A DNA stretch of 64,000 nucleotides from CAVQBJ01 sp963710725 (GTDB lineage: Bacteria; Actinomycetota; Thermoleophilia; Solirubrobacterales; Solirubrobacteraceae): assembly GCA_963710725.1 (NCBI GenBank), contig CAVQBJ010000008.1:1951197-2015196 (forward strand). Reading direction: 5' to 3'. The translations under genes were made by a program, and so were the position numbers. Under the pieces are notes generated by a model that was not told the origin of the DNA, made no database searches, and saw only the letters and a program-made list of their open reading frames with translations. This document shows, in pieces, positions 51,993-61,711 of this stretch (positions are counted from its first letter, which is position 1; each line of letters opens with the position of its first letter).

Positions 51993-54900
51993 TCAGCGCC
52001 AGCGGCTGGCAGGGCAGCACCCCGATGAACATCACCTACACCTGGACCGGCTGCGATCAACCCGGCAGTGGCTGCACAACCCTCGCCAACACCAGCAGCT
52101 ACACCGTCCAGCCCAGCGACCAGGGCACCTACATCACCGTCACCGAGACGGCAACCAACGCCCTGGGAACCAGCACGCTCACCACGAGCCCCGCACAGGT
52201 CACCACGAGCGCCGCGGCACCCAGCGCCTATAGCGCCCCGACAATCAGCGGCGTCCCTCGCGATGGACAGACCCTGACCGCCAGCACCGGCGGCTGGTAC
52301 AACAACCCGACGAGCTTCACGTATCAATGGAGCGACTGCGTGGTGGACGGCTCTGGCGGCTGCGTTCCGATCGCCGGAGCGACGGGCGCCACGTACCAGG
52401 CGACCTCGCTCGACGATAGCTGGGGCCTCCAGGTCACCGTCACCGCGACCAACGCCAACGGCAGCGCCAGCGCAACCTCGCGCGGTCTGGCGCAAGTCCA
52501 GGGGATACCCCCGACCAATGTGAGCCTGCCGAGCATCACCGGCGCTACGGTCGCCGGGTCCGACCTGACCGCCGACCCGGGTCAATGGACCGGCAATTCC
52601 TACCCGGGCGACAACCTCCCCCTCTACGCCTACCAGTGGGAGCTCTGCGACGGCAACGGAGCCAACTGCAGCGTCGTGACCGGCCCACTATCTGACCTCG
52701 GGCAATACACGCCGACCACCGCACAACTCGGCGACACCTTGCGGGTCGCCGTTACGACCAAGAGCCCCGCGGAGGAGACCTACGAGTACCCCCAGTACGA
52801 CATCGCGTCCGCCACAGCGGTATCGCCGCCCACGGCGCCCATTGGCACCCCCACCGCGCCCACCAACCTAACCGCGCCCACAATCCAGGGCACGCCACAA
52901 GACGGTTCGGTGATCACCGTTACCAACGGCACCTGGTCGGGCAGCACCACGATCACCTACACCTACAACTGGGAAAGCTGCGACGCTGACGGCAACAACT
53001 GCACCGCGCTCTACCCGCCCGGAACGATTCCTCAGCTGCAGCTGACCAGCCAACAGGTCGGACAGACCCTCCGTGGCGTCGTGACCGCCACCAACGCCGC
53101 GGGAACCGCGCAGGCAGCGACCGATCCCTTCACCGTAGAGCCCCCGCCGATCCCCACGCTCCTCCCCGGCGGAGTAACTCTCAGCTCGGTCGGCTCCGTG
53201 CTGTCGCCGATGTATCCGATCGATACGGGCTGGAACATCGCCGCCAGTGCGGCCTGGAACGGTGATCCCACCGCGTACAGCTACCAATGGCTGGACTGCG
53301 ACCCCACGATCACCGACCCCAACACCAACAACCCGATCTGCCTCCCCATCCCCGGCGCGACCGCCGCCACCTACACCACCACCGCGACCGACGTCGGATA
53401 CGAGCTCGCGGTCACCGAGACCGCCAGCAATCAAACCGGGAGCAGCAGCGCCACCTCGACGCCGATACCCGTCACCACGCCCCTGACCCAAACCGGCCCG
53501 ACCTACCTCGATGACGAGGAAATCGGCCCGGGACCGCCGACCTATCTCGGCCCCGCGGTCGTCGGCGCCCAGATCACCGCACAGCCCCTCGTCTCGCAGG
53601 CGCCGTCGTCCCAGACCGCCGGCACGACCTACCAATTCACGCTCCCCGACGGGACCGTCCTGCAGAACGGCAGCAACCCAACGCTCGTCATCCCACAATC
53701 TGCGCTCGCGCAGGCGATCACCATCACCGAAAGCACCGTCTTCCTGCGCAGCGACGGGCAGCCGCTCAACGTGCCTGGCTACGGCACGACCGTCCAGCTC
53801 ACCGCGACCACGGCCACCGTGGCTCTGCCCCCGACGCCGACCATCAGCGGCAACCCGATCGTCGGGAGCACCTACACAGCGGACGCCGGTAACTGGCCCA
53901 GCGCTGCCGGCGGCGCGCCGCTCAGCTACCAGTGGCAAGACTGCAACACCGACGGCCAAGCCTGCACGAACATCGCCTACGCGACCAGCGAGACCTACAC
54001 GCCAGTCCCCACCGACGTAGGGCAAATGATCCGTGTCGTCGTCACCGCCGGCACCGCACCGAACAGCTACTCCATGCCGTCGGAGCCATCAGCCACGATC
54101 CTTAGCGCCAATGCCCCACAGAACACCAGTGCCCCGACCATCACGGGAACGCCCACCGCCCTGCAGACCCTCACCGCGAGTACAGGCGACTGGAGCGGCG
54201 ACCAACCGATCACCTACACCTACCAGTGGCAATCCTGCGACAGCCAGGACGCCAACTGCACCGACATCGCGGGCGCAGACTCCTCGACCTACGTTCCAGC
54301 GGACACCGACGTCGGCGACGAGCTGCAGGTCGTCGTCACCGCGGCCAACGGAGCCGGCAGCATCACCGCCACCTCGCAGCCGACCACAACGATCGCCCCC
54401 GAGCCAGCGCCGCTGAACACACAGCTGCCTAACCTCGACGTCCTCGGCCCCAACACCGACGCGGCAACCTTCAGCACCGACGCAGGCCAGTGGGCCAACC
54501 TGCCGGCAGACTCGGTGCCCGCCGACCTGCTGTATCAATGGCAACGCTGTGCCCAGGACGGATCCCAATGCAGCGACATCGACGGCGCAACCGCCCAGGA
54601 CTACGACGCGACCGCCGCCGACGACGGCTCGCGCATTCGAGTCGTCGTCACAGGCGAGACCGACTCCGGCACGGCATCAGCCGCATCACCGCTGAGCGCA
54701 CCGGTCCAGCCGAGCCAGGGAACGCTAACCGGCAAACTCATCTACGACAGCGGCACCGGCCTATACACCGCGAACCTGGACGGCACCAACCAGACAAAGA
54801 TCAGCGACTGCACCACCCTCACGCTCACCGCCATGGGGAACAACGGCCCGCAAAGCGGAAGCTGCTCCTTCAACCGGCCCGAGATCTCGCCCAACGGCCA

Positions 54901-57115
54901 AATGGTCGTCGTGAGCGTGAACGACAGCATCTACACGATGAACTACGACGGCACCGACCCACAACAACTCGGCCTCGCCGGCCGAAACCCGGCCTGGGCC
55001 CCCGACGGGACGGCCATCGTGTACACCGGGCCCGCCGTGGCCGGCGGCTACCAACCCGGAACGGACGACAGCGTCCCCAACACCCAGCTGTACACCGCCT
55101 ACCTCGCCGACCCCGCTGCGACGAACAGCCCACTGCCGATGCCAGACGGCGTCGTGAGCACCGATACCGGCAGCTACTCGCCAGACGGCGGATCAATCGC
55201 CTACGGTGCCCTTCCGGCAGGTGGCACGCCGTGGGCTGTGTACATCGCGAGCTCCGACGGCACCAATCCGACGATCGTCGCCGCTGCACAAGCGTGGTCG
55301 AGGCCCCCGGCGCCAACTTTTACCCCCGACAGCGACAGCATTATCTACACCGCGAGCAGCGGACAGCCCGATTCAGTCGGCTTCACCTTCGACGCAGCCT
55401 ACGAACAAGACATCGATCCTGGCGCCCCGACGCAGATCTCACCCATCGATGTACCTGACCAGGACTTCTCGAACATCATCATCACACCCGACGGCCACTT
55501 CATCCTGACCAAGAGCGACATTACGATCGTGTTTGCAAGTGGCGGCGGAGTGTTCGTCGAGCCTTCTCCGGAAACAACGTGCACGATCACGCCTCCGAGT
55601 CAGGACTGTGTTCCGCTCCCGATCAACAACGCGACCGACCTCAGCATCGGCACCACAACCAAGTTCGGTCCCAAACACCCCGCCAATTGCAATCCCGGGT
55701 CTGCGTGCGGCGACCTCGGACTGGTCCGCCAGTTCGCTCCGATCGAGAAGATCAACGGCGACGACGGCTTTCTGCCCATTAGCGTCAACACGCTTACCAG
55801 TTTGCAACGGGTGGGCGCCGCGGGACCAAGTACGCCGCAGCTGTGCACATCGGCGTCGAGTGCGCAGTCGGCGTCCTACAGCTGCGGCGCCTTGGCATCG
55901 CCGTTTCACCTGCCGCAGGGCCCGAGCGGGACGCTGTCCTGGTTGGCTTATCCAGGGGCACCGCCGGATGTGCAATTGACGACCTCCGCCGCACAGAATG
56001 TGTATCAGGAAACGCAGGCGGCGCTTCAGCATGCGAACCCAAGCTCGCCCCCCGACAAGGTGCAGCAAGCCGACCAAGAGTACTATTATCTCATCTTGAA
56101 GAGCGGCAACGATACGGAAATCGAATATTGGTTCTATTACACGTTCAACTATTTCGCTAAGAACAGCGTGCCCTGCGGCGTTCCGGAGTACTTGGGTCGC
56201 GACAAGGTTACGGTTGGGTGCTCCGACGCGAGCAACGACATGCATGAGGGGGATTGGGAGCATGTGAACGTCTTCCTTGTCAACGGTCACTTAGCAGGAG
56301 AGCATGGTGAAAACAACACGGGCGACTGGCTCGACAGCTGTGCGGATGTTGAGTACTACCGCCACGGGCTCGAACTGCTGATGGGGCCGACTTTCAGCGG
56401 TGCCGACAGCGGCGCGGGGCCACCTGGGGCATGCACCGCCTCCTCGCCCGCACCGAGTGCGGGCGAGGTGGGAGAGGGCGGACCACGGCTGTACTGGGTG
56501 GCGTCGGCGATGCACGGGACCCACCCGTACTCGTTTTCGGCCGCGGGGAGTCACGCCGACTATCCGTACGCGGCTCGCCAAGATGAGGACACCTACGCGC
56601 CGGCCGCGAACGCGGTGTGGAACGGAGGCCCGGACTGGTTCACGTGTGCGGGCAGGAACCAAGCAAAGACGGACCTGGGTGTGGCCGATCCGGCGATCCC
56701 GGCTCTCGCGCGCGATGGCGCGGAGGCGTTCGGTTACGTGGACTACCCGTGCGATCTCGAGAGCTGGTATGCGTCGCTGGGCAATCGTAGTTCCGTGCCC
56801 CTCGACATGACGCCAGCAAGACAGGGACTGTATCCGGAGATTCAGGAAGGAATGCCGCGTAACAAGCAGCTGGCGAATCTTGCGGGCACCGATGTCGCGA
56901 GTGATAACAACGTCGGGTGGAGGTTTGCCTGCTGGGACGGACGTTTTGGCGGAGAGCCACACCAGGTTCCGGTGAAGGTCGGACCGTTTACGATCGCCGG
57001 TGTGGGACAGTCCCCCGACAGCCCGCTTGCCCAGCAAGGCCAGGTCGAGCTAAAGAGCGCCGCGAGCAAGGCTGTCGCTAGTATCTGCGGAGGCCCGGTA
57101 TCGAGCGGCTTCTAG
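51920..57115 (+). CDS. Displaced Ig-propeller cassette with a Vps62-like C-terminal domain, no signal peptide
   Basis: A 1,731-residue frame opening at GTG 51920, inside the inverted repeat; ATG 52026 is the first ATG in frame. It lacks the signal sequence and LamG domain. Eight or nine Ig-like repeats are almost identical to repeats 33-40 of the giant protein. They are followed by a diverged last repeat and propeller (about 933-1254; AWAPDGTAIVYTG) and a new C-terminal domain. That domain has IEYWFYYTFNYF, HEGDWEHVNVFL and AAGSHADYPYA, as in Vps62-like proteins. The DNA of this domain is AT-richer. It may be a silent donor for recombination into the giant gene rather than an expressed protein. 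Confidence 0.75.
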   Translation: MSPAVRLEDGAEQHAPSNRTAGDTLSASGWQGSTPMNITYTWTGCDQPGSGCTTLANTSSYTVQPSDQGTYITVTETATNALGTSTLTTSPAQVTTSAAAPSAYSAPTISGVPRDGQTLTASTGGWYNNPTSFTYQWSDCVVDGSGGCVPIAGATGATYQATSLDDSWGLQVTVTATNANGSASATSRGLAQVQGIPPTNVSLPSITGATVAGSDLTADPGQWTGNSYPGDNLPLYAYQWELCDGNGANCSVVTGPLSDLGQYTPTTAQLGDTLRVAVTTKSPAEETYEYPQYDIASATAVSPPTAPIGTPTAPTNLTAPTIQGTPQDGSVITVTNGTWSGSTTITYTYNWESCDADGNNCTALYPPGTIPQLQLTSQQVGQTLRGVVTATNAAGTAQAATDPFTVEPPPIPTLLPGGVTLSSVGSVLSPMYPIDTGWNIAASAAWNGDPTAYSYQWLDCDPTITDPNTNNPICLPIPGATAATYTTTATDVGYELAVTETASNQTGSSSATSTPIPVTTPLTQTGPTYLDDEEIGPGPPTYLGPAVVGAQITAQPLVSQAPSSQTAGTTYQFTLPDGTVLQNGSNPTLVIPQSALAQAITITESTVFLRSDGQPLNVPGYGTTVQLTATTATVALPPTPTISGNPIVGSTYTADAGNWPSAAGGAPLSYQWQDCNTDGQACTNIAYATSETYTPVPTDVGQMIRVVVTAGTAPNSYSMPSEPSATILSANAPQNTSAPTITGTPTALQTLTASTGDWSGDQPITYTYQWQSCDSQDANCTDIAGADSSTYVPADTDVGDELQVVVTAANGAGSITATSQPTTTIAPEPAPLNTQLPNLDVLGPNTDAATFSTDAGQWANLPADSVPADLLYQWQRCAQDGSQCSDIDGATAQDYDATAADDGSRIRVVVTGETDSGTASAASPLSAPVQPSQGTLTGKLIYDSGTGLYTANLDGTNQTKISDCTTLTLTAMGNNGPQSGSCSFNRPEISPNGQMVVVSVNDSIYTMNYDGTDPQQLGLAGRNPAWAPDGTAIVYTGPAVAGGYQPGTDDSVPNTQLYTAYLADPAATNSPLPMPDGVVSTDTGSYSPDGGSIAYGALPAGGTPWAVYIASSDGTNPTIVAAAQAWSRPPAPTFTPDSDSIIYTASSGQPDSVGFTFDAAYEQDIDPGAPTQISPIDVPDQDFSNIIITPDGHFILTKSDITIVFASGGGVFVEPSPETTCTITPPSQDCVPLPINNATDLSIGTTTKFGPKHPANCNPGSACGDLGLVRQFAPIEKINGDDGFLPISVNTLTSLQRVGAAGPSTPQLCTSASSAQSASYSCGALASPFHLPQGPSGTLSWLAYPGAPPDVQLTTSAAQNVYQETQAALQHANPSSPPDKVQQADQEYYYLILKSGNDTEIEYWFYYTFNYFAKNSVPCGVPEYLGRDKVTVGCSDASNDMHEGDWEHVNVFLVNGHLAGEHGENNTGDWLDSCADVEYYRHGLELLMGPTFSGADSGAGPPGACTASSPAPSAGEVGEGGPRLYWVASAMHGTHPYSFSAAGSHADYPYAARQDEDTYAPAANAVWNGGPDWFTCAGRNQAKTDLGVADPAIPALARDGAEAFGYVDYPCDLESWYASLGNRSSVPLDMTPARQGLYPEIQEGMPRNKQLANLAGTDVASDNNVGWRFACWDGRFGGEPHQVPVKVGPFTIAGVGQSPDSPLAQQGQVELKSAASKAVASICGGPVSSGF
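51983..54231 (+). repeat. Second copy of the 2.25-kb Ig segment
   Basis: Matches 44897-47145 at about 99% identity. The right end of homology is in the middle of an Ig repeat, after which the two genes encode related but clearly different propellers and unrelated C-terminal domains. Confidence 0.9.
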
Positions 57116-57156
57116 AGCGCGGATCGTTAGGACGGCGGGCGCGGACCGGTGGCTTG

Positions 57157-57822
57157 GTGCTGTTCGGAATGTTGTTGGCCTGTGCCGTGCTCGCTGTGGT
57201 GCCGTACTGGACGTGGGTGGTGGCGGCGGCCGCTACGGCCGCCGCCGCAGTGATATGCCTTGCGGCGGCCTTAGCGAGCACTCGGCTGAGAGCGCACCTG
57301 AGGGTTGGCGTCCGTCTGGCGGTGCTCGCTTGCGCGATCGGCATTCAGCCTTTTGGGGTGCGAGCGGTATGGAACGCGCGACTGCCGCTGCAGGCGCGGC
57401 GCGTTGATGCTGCGAGCTATCACGTCGCGTGGGTCGACGGGTGGATCCCGAGCTGGCTGCGGCTGCATTTAGTGGTGTTGAGAGATATCGGGAACGGCGA
57501 GCGAAGCTGGGAGCTCTTCACTGCGTCGGCCGTCGGGGGCGTTCTGTTTTGGAATGCCGACGACGCAGTGGCATGCTCATATCGCTGTCCCCTGCTTGCG
57601 GCGCGGGACACACTAAGACGGCCCGAAACGGCTGAGGCGTTCGCGCTGCTGCGCGCAGGAGGAAGTTACTGGGTTGTGCAACCCGGTGAGCGTGGAGGGG
57701 AGCGGCTCGTTTTTGGGGTGGTGGAGCCGGCCACGCTGTGGTACTGGCTCATTGTTGGTCTGCTCGGGATCGGCGCGACAGCAGCGAAGCGTCGCACCGC
57801 GAGGAACGGGAGGGGCACATAG
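57157..57822 (+). CDS. Membrane protein downstream of the displaced cassette, candidate partner
   Basis: A protein of about 221 residues. Two or three N-terminal helices (FGMLLACAVLAVVPYWTWVV, then an Ala-rich helix, then VRLAVLACAIGIQPFGV) precede an external domain of about 110 residues, and a last helix (LWYWLIVGLLGIGATAA) precedes a basic tail. The start is uncertain (TTG 57154, GTG 57157 or ATG 57169) and no ribosome site is clear. It lies 41 bp after the cassette. If the Vps62-like domain acts on membranes, a membrane immunity protein would fit, but this is inference. The family is not recognised. Confidence 0.6.
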   Translation: MLFGMLLACAVLAVVPYWTWVVAAAATAAAAVICLAAALASTRLRAHLRVGVRLAVLACAIGIQPFGVRAVWNARLPLQARRVDAASYHVAWVDGWIPSWLRLHLVVLRDIGNGERSWELFTASAVGGVLFWNADDAVACSYRCPLLAARDTLRRPETAEAFALLRAGGSYWVVQPGERGGERLVFGVVEPATLWYWLIVGLLGIGATAAKRRTARNGRGT

Positions 57823-57842
57823 TGAGCGCGGCGGGCGGAGCC

Positions 57843-59507
57843 TCAGCAGAGAGCTCTCGGCGTGGCACCCGCCGGGCACACTTCGAGCGTGGGACGCAGG
57901 TGGGCCGGATTGGGTGCGCGCTGGAGGATGGCGTCCCGGCTTGTGACAACCGTCGCCTGCCCCGTCGGCGTGAATGACTCCGTGAAGGTAATTGGTATGG
58001 GCTTGGCGTGGGCTATGAGCTGCACGCCGACCGCTGTGAAGTGGAGTGGGGCGAGAGCGAGCGAGTACATGGCGGCCGCAGTGCGAGCCGTCCAGTGGCC
58101 CGACGCGATGAGCCGCGAGCTGGCGCGGGGGGCGTACCACGAGATGGCTCCCGCACCGGGCTCCAACTGGCTAACGGGGAAGAGGAACAGGCGCTGATCG
58201 GCGCTCGGGACCGGGGCGTTATCACCTGGTGGGAAGAGGTACTGAGCGAGCCACTTACTGATCGCCAAGCTACCCCACGCCTCGGTAGGCGTCGTCGAAA
58301 CGTATGCGGCTCCGGTCCCGTTGACTGCGACACAGAAGGACGCCGTGGCGCACGAGATGCTGGTTGGCAGATGGCTTGTGGCGGGCGTGAAGCCCGAGCC
58401 CTGTTGCCCCTCGTAGAAGTAGTTGTTTGGGGGTGGCTCGAGGATGTCGATTGCGTTCCAAGCGCCTGGCCCGCCAGCGGGATCTGTCGTCTCTAGGAGG
58501 TATGCGTAGCCGCTGTCGCCAGCGATACAGAGCGAGACCGTGGGACACGAAACGCTGGACGGAGTGGACTGCGGGCTCACCGACTCGTATCGCCACGACG
58601 AGCCAACGGCCGGAGTAGACGTCGTGAAGAACCCGCCATCCGTCGTCGCGACGCACAAGGACGTATTTGGGCACGCGACGTCATACCCCCGGTTCGCACC
58701 GGGGAACTGGGTTAGGTTCCACGCCCGAGCGCCTCCGGTCGGATTGATTGAGGTCAGAACGCCGTTGGTCGTTGCGATGAGGCACAAGGTGGTGGACGGA
58801 CACGACACGGAGTTCGGGCGAGAGGAAGCCTGGAGTTCGTCGACGTGCGCTGTCGTCCAAGCGCCAGAACCGCCAGCCGGATCTGTTGACACGGTGACGT
58901 TGCCCGCGTCATCAACCGCCACACAAAGTGCCACGGTGGCGCAACCTACAGACATTAGGATTGCCGGCCTCCCCGAGGCGTCTCTTGCCGAGTCCACGTT
59001 CGCCGTAGACCATGGGCCGAAGCCGGGGTCCGTCGAGGTCACGACATGCCCGCCATTGCCGACAGCCACGCACAGGCCTTCAGAGGGGCACGAGACACTG
59101 TTGAGGCCACCGTCGACCGTCGGCGCCGTCCAAGCGAGCGTCCACTCAGCCGCACTAGCCGGATTGGTTGATGTCAGGACGTCGTCGATGTGCGGGAGGG
59201 CGAGGGAGCCTACGGCTACACAGAGGTGCGCCGAAGCACAAGAGACAGCTTCGTCTTCGTCCGTCGGATTTCGGGCGCCACCGGTCGGGGCGATCTGAAC
59301 TGCGCGCCAGGGGACAGCCCGCGAGGGCGCCGGTGTCAGCGGCGGTCCGTTGTCGTCAGCACGCGTCGCTTGCGAGCGGTCACCACCTGGCGCCGCGGCA
59401 ATTGCCGTAGCGCCGCCGCCGAGCGCCAGTGCTATCACGAGCGCTACGGCGCTCGAGCGGAACCGAGGAGTCGGCGGCGAATGAGGGGGATGGTCACGCC
59501 TTTGCAT
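57843..59507 (-). CDS. Secreted seven-repeat beta-propeller-like protein
   Basis: A 554-residue protein with a signal peptide (FRSSAVALVIALALGGGATAI). It contains seven repeats built around a Cys-x6-Cys unit: VSCASAHLCVAVG, VSCPSEGLCVAVG, VGCATVALCVAVD, VSCPSTTLCLIAT, VACPNTSLCVATT, VSCPTVSLCIAGD and ISCATASFCVAVN. Seven units with a TSTDPAG-type turn suggest a seven-bladed propeller with one disulfide per blade. The C-terminal 150 residues are a separate domain. The ATG lies 9 nt after a TAGGCT box. It is convergent with the membrane protein gene. The function is unknown. Confidence 0.8.
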   Translation of the reverse strand: MQRRDHPPHSPPTPRFRSSAVALVIALALGGGATAIAAAPGGDRSQATRADDNGPPLTPAPSRAVPWRAVQIAPTGGARNPTDEDEAVSCASAHLCVAVGSLALPHIDDVLTSTNPASAAEWTLAWTAPTVDGGLNSVSCPSEGLCVAVGNGGHVVTSTDPGFGPWSTANVDSARDASGRPAILMSVGCATVALCVAVDDAGNVTVSTDPAGGSGAWTTAHVDELQASSRPNSVSCPSTTLCLIATTNGVLTSINPTGGARAWNLTQFPGANRGYDVACPNTSLCVATTDGGFFTTSTPAVGSSWRYESVSPQSTPSSVSCPTVSLCIAGDSGYAYLLETTDPAGGPGAWNAIDILEPPPNNYFYEGQQGSGFTPATSHLPTSISCATASFCVAVNGTGAAYVSTTPTEAWGSLAISKWLAQYLFPPGDNAPVPSADQRLFLFPVSQLEPGAGAISWYAPRASSRLIASGHWTARTAAAMYSLALAPLHFTAVGVQLIAHAKPIPITFTESFTPTGQATVVTSRDAILQRAPNPAHLRPTLEVCPAGATPRALC

Positions 59508-59516
59508 GTGGGCTCG

Positions 59517-59522
59517 AGCCTA
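59517..59522 (-). promoter_or_regulatory. -10 box of the seven-repeat protein gene
   Basis: TAGGCT on the minus strand ends 9 nt before ATG 59507, in line with the other predicted leaderless starts. Confidence 0.4.
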
Positions 59523-60307
59523 CGATCGTCAGGGATGGTGCTTTTCCTGAGCGAGTGGGACGACGGGCGAGATGTCCCACGCTAGTGACGATCCCAGACG
59601 AAGCTGCTGGCTGCCGGAATCGCCCCGGGTTGGCAAGGCTGGGCAAAGTTGCGCATTCCGTCGGTGAGCCGACTCCGGCTCAAGGTGCCAGTCCGGCAGA
59701 TGGCACGAGCAGTCAGCGATTTCCGTCGCGACGTCGTCCGCGAACAGCGGAAGGCGCGCAGCGCACTGGTCGGGGGTCGAGTGCTTCTCGGGGTTCGTGC
59801 CTGCCGCCTGGAGAGCGCGGACGTGGCGCTCCGGGAACCGACAGCGGCGGCGGCAACGCCTGGTTCGTTCTGGCCTGGCTGATCGGCATGGAGGGCGGCT
59901 ACGGTTACGCCGCGTTCTTTCTCGTTCTCGGTGTGCTGCTGTGGGGCGGAGGCACGGTCGCGTTCGCAGCCCGGTCCAACGAGCAGCTATGTACGGCTCG
60001 ACGACAGCGCCGGCACGCCCGTTAGACCCAGCACCTCGAGCCAGCACGTGCGTTCGCCACGACGCGCGTCGCCGTGGCGCCGGTAACGGCGCCGGCGCAC
60101 ACCGCGCTGACGACACCGGGGCGACACAGCGCCTCCGAGCGTCGACAGACGCCGCCCACCTGAAAGACACGCGAGCACCTGTAACCCGAGGCTACCTAGC
60201 GTTCCAGCACTCCATCGCGCGATCAGCAGCAGGGCATCCGTGCCGGCCCGCGCTGAGCGCGAGACTCGGAAGGCGTCCGTGACGCTCCGCTTCGCGCTCG
60301 CATCAGA
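59523..60307. other. Spacer with no convincing gene
   Basis: About 785 bp. Open frames on both strands are Arg-rich shadows of GC-rich DNA. The only coding-like piece is 59888-60025, listed separately. I see no repeat or RNA gene. Confidence 0.5.
59888..60025 (+). CDS. Possible small membrane protein or remnant
   Basis: A 45-residue frame from ATG 59888 with one clear hydrophobic helix (YAAFFLVLGVLLWGGGTVAF) followed by SNEQ and a basic tail. The same frame is open upstream and includes another hydrophobic stretch (WFVLAWLIGM), so the true start may be earlier, or the piece may be the remains of a larger membrane gene. Confidence 0.3.
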   Translation: MEGGYGYAAFFLVLGVLLWGGGTVAFAARSNEQLCTARRQRRHAR

Positions 60308-60645
60308 CACTGACCGTTAGCCCAGGGTCCTGGGGAGGGAAGCTCGGACATCACGTACGCCTACCAATGGCAAGACTGCGACAGCAACGGCAACAACCGC
60401 GCCCCCATCCCCGGCGCCACCAGCGCGACCTACACCGTCGGCCTCGGCGACCTGACCAACACCCTGCAGGTCATCGTCACCGCGACAAGCTCGCTGGGAA
60501 CCAGCCAAGCCGCCTCCGCGCCCACCACTGCCGTGCCTGGTGTCCCCGCGAACACGGAACTCCCGTCGATCACTGGCACGCCGCAGGACGGCCAGACGCT
60601 TACCGCCGATCCGGGCTCGTGGACGAACGCCGCCAGCTACTCCGC
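60308..60645 (+). pseudogene. Broken Ig-repeat fragment (third cassette)
   Basis: Aligns with 43760-44101 of the giant gene (repeats 29-30). The translated parts read DITYAYQWQDCDSNG and VGLGDLTNTLQVIVTATSSL, then ITGTPQDGQTLTADPGSWTN. One extra base near 60333 (TGGGGAGGG against TGGGAGGG) shifts the frame, the second Cys of the first repeat is replaced by Arg (GNNRAP), and homology ends abruptly after NAASYS. Identity is lower than for the 2.25-kb copy, so this piece is older. Confidence 0.85.
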
Positions 60646-60967
60646 GATTGAGGTCGGCTGTGGGCCGTGCGGCGCCAACAGGCAACCGCAGCCGCGCGGT
60701 CGCGCGCCGGTCGAAGCCCTGCGGTGCGCGCGGATTGTGCTCCGAGAACAGCCGCCCCTGCCGACCTCATACGAGCCGTCCTGCCGCCGGGCCAGAATAT
60801 TTGGACCTTGGGCCCCCACCAGTCAGCCAACGTCGCGCGCCCACCCACTCGGGCGCGCCCGGAGGCTCACAGCATTCCGCAAGGCCAGATCAGTGCCGGC
60901 ATCTAGCGGAAATGACCATGGCCACGGGGCATCGACGGGCCGGGGCCGGGTTCGGTGGCCGGAACGC

Positions 60968-61711
60968 GTGTTCGGTCTTCTTGGTGTCCTCGTCTCCGTG
61001 GCCGCAGCAACCTTCGCTGCCCTTCAGGTACACGTCGCGAGCGAGCAAAACGCAGCGGCTGAGCAGCAATCCCTCGTCGCGCTCGTCACTGACGTTGCGC
61101 AGGAGCTAACGGTCGTAGATACCCACGGCGGCGCGCTGAAGGCCGGCGTCGGTAACGAGCTCCAAGCCGAGGCAGCGCAAGGCCTGACCACAGTAAGGGC
61201 GCTTCATGATCGCTCGGTTCCCGCGGTCGACAATTACGAGTTCGGTGTCGCGTTCCAAATCACCGGCGAGAATGCCGATGCGCTTCGATCGTACGCGCTG
61301 GCCGCCAAGGGCTACGACCCGCGCTATCGATCGGCGGCGCTACTCGGAGAAGCGCAGATCCTGGACGAGCTCGGGGGCGCCTACGGCGACGAGCACGCTC
61401 GCGATGACATCAATCGCGCACTCACAGCCTATGCGGGCGAACCGGACATCAGCCAGCAGACCCGAGATAGCAATATGGCGTTCGTCGGGTTGCGTGAAGT
61501 TGAGCTCGGGCTGCTCGACTGCGCGGACGCACGAGGAAAGCTCCGTACCGCTCAGGCGATCATCGCCGGCGATCCCTCAAGCAACAGCGCCAGCGTGGCC
61601 CATGCCGAGCGGACGGTCAAACAAGAGCTTGGCAAATGCCCGTCAACGGCAGCAGGCCCGCTCCATACGGGTCGGTCGCCGGCTACTGCCCGCACGACTA
61701 CCCAGCAATAG
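60968..61711 (+). CDS. Membrane-anchored TPR-like protein of unknown function
   Basis: A protein of about 247 residues with one N-terminal helix (VFGLLGVLVSVAAATFAALQ), a coiled segment (VASEQNAAAEQQSLVALVTD) and helical pairs like tetratricopeptide units (ADALRSYALAAKGYDPRYRS, LGEAQILDELGGAYGDEHA). GTG 60968 is the best start next to the helix. The frame is also open upstream into the Ig fragment, so it may once have been fused to it. The last 25 residues (THTGR-type, Thr/Gln-rich) overlap another frame and may not be native. Confidence 0.55.
   Translation: MFGLLGVLVSVAAATFAALQVHVASEQNAAAEQQSLVALVTDVAQELTVVDTHGGALKAGVGNELQAEAAQGLTTVRALHDRSVPAVDNYEFGVAFQITGENADALRSYALAAKGYDPRYRSAALLGEAQILDELGGAYGDEHARDDINRALTAYAGEPDISQQTRDSNMAFVGLREVELGLLDCADARGKLRTAQAIIAGDPSSNSASVAHAERTVKQELGKCPSTAAGPLHTGRSPATARTTTQQ

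Noticed and set aside
59429..60282. Arg-rich frames of 160-210 residues on both strands
   Set aside because: No family features, no ribosome sites and mutual overlap. Only one short hydrophobic piece was kept, at low confidence.
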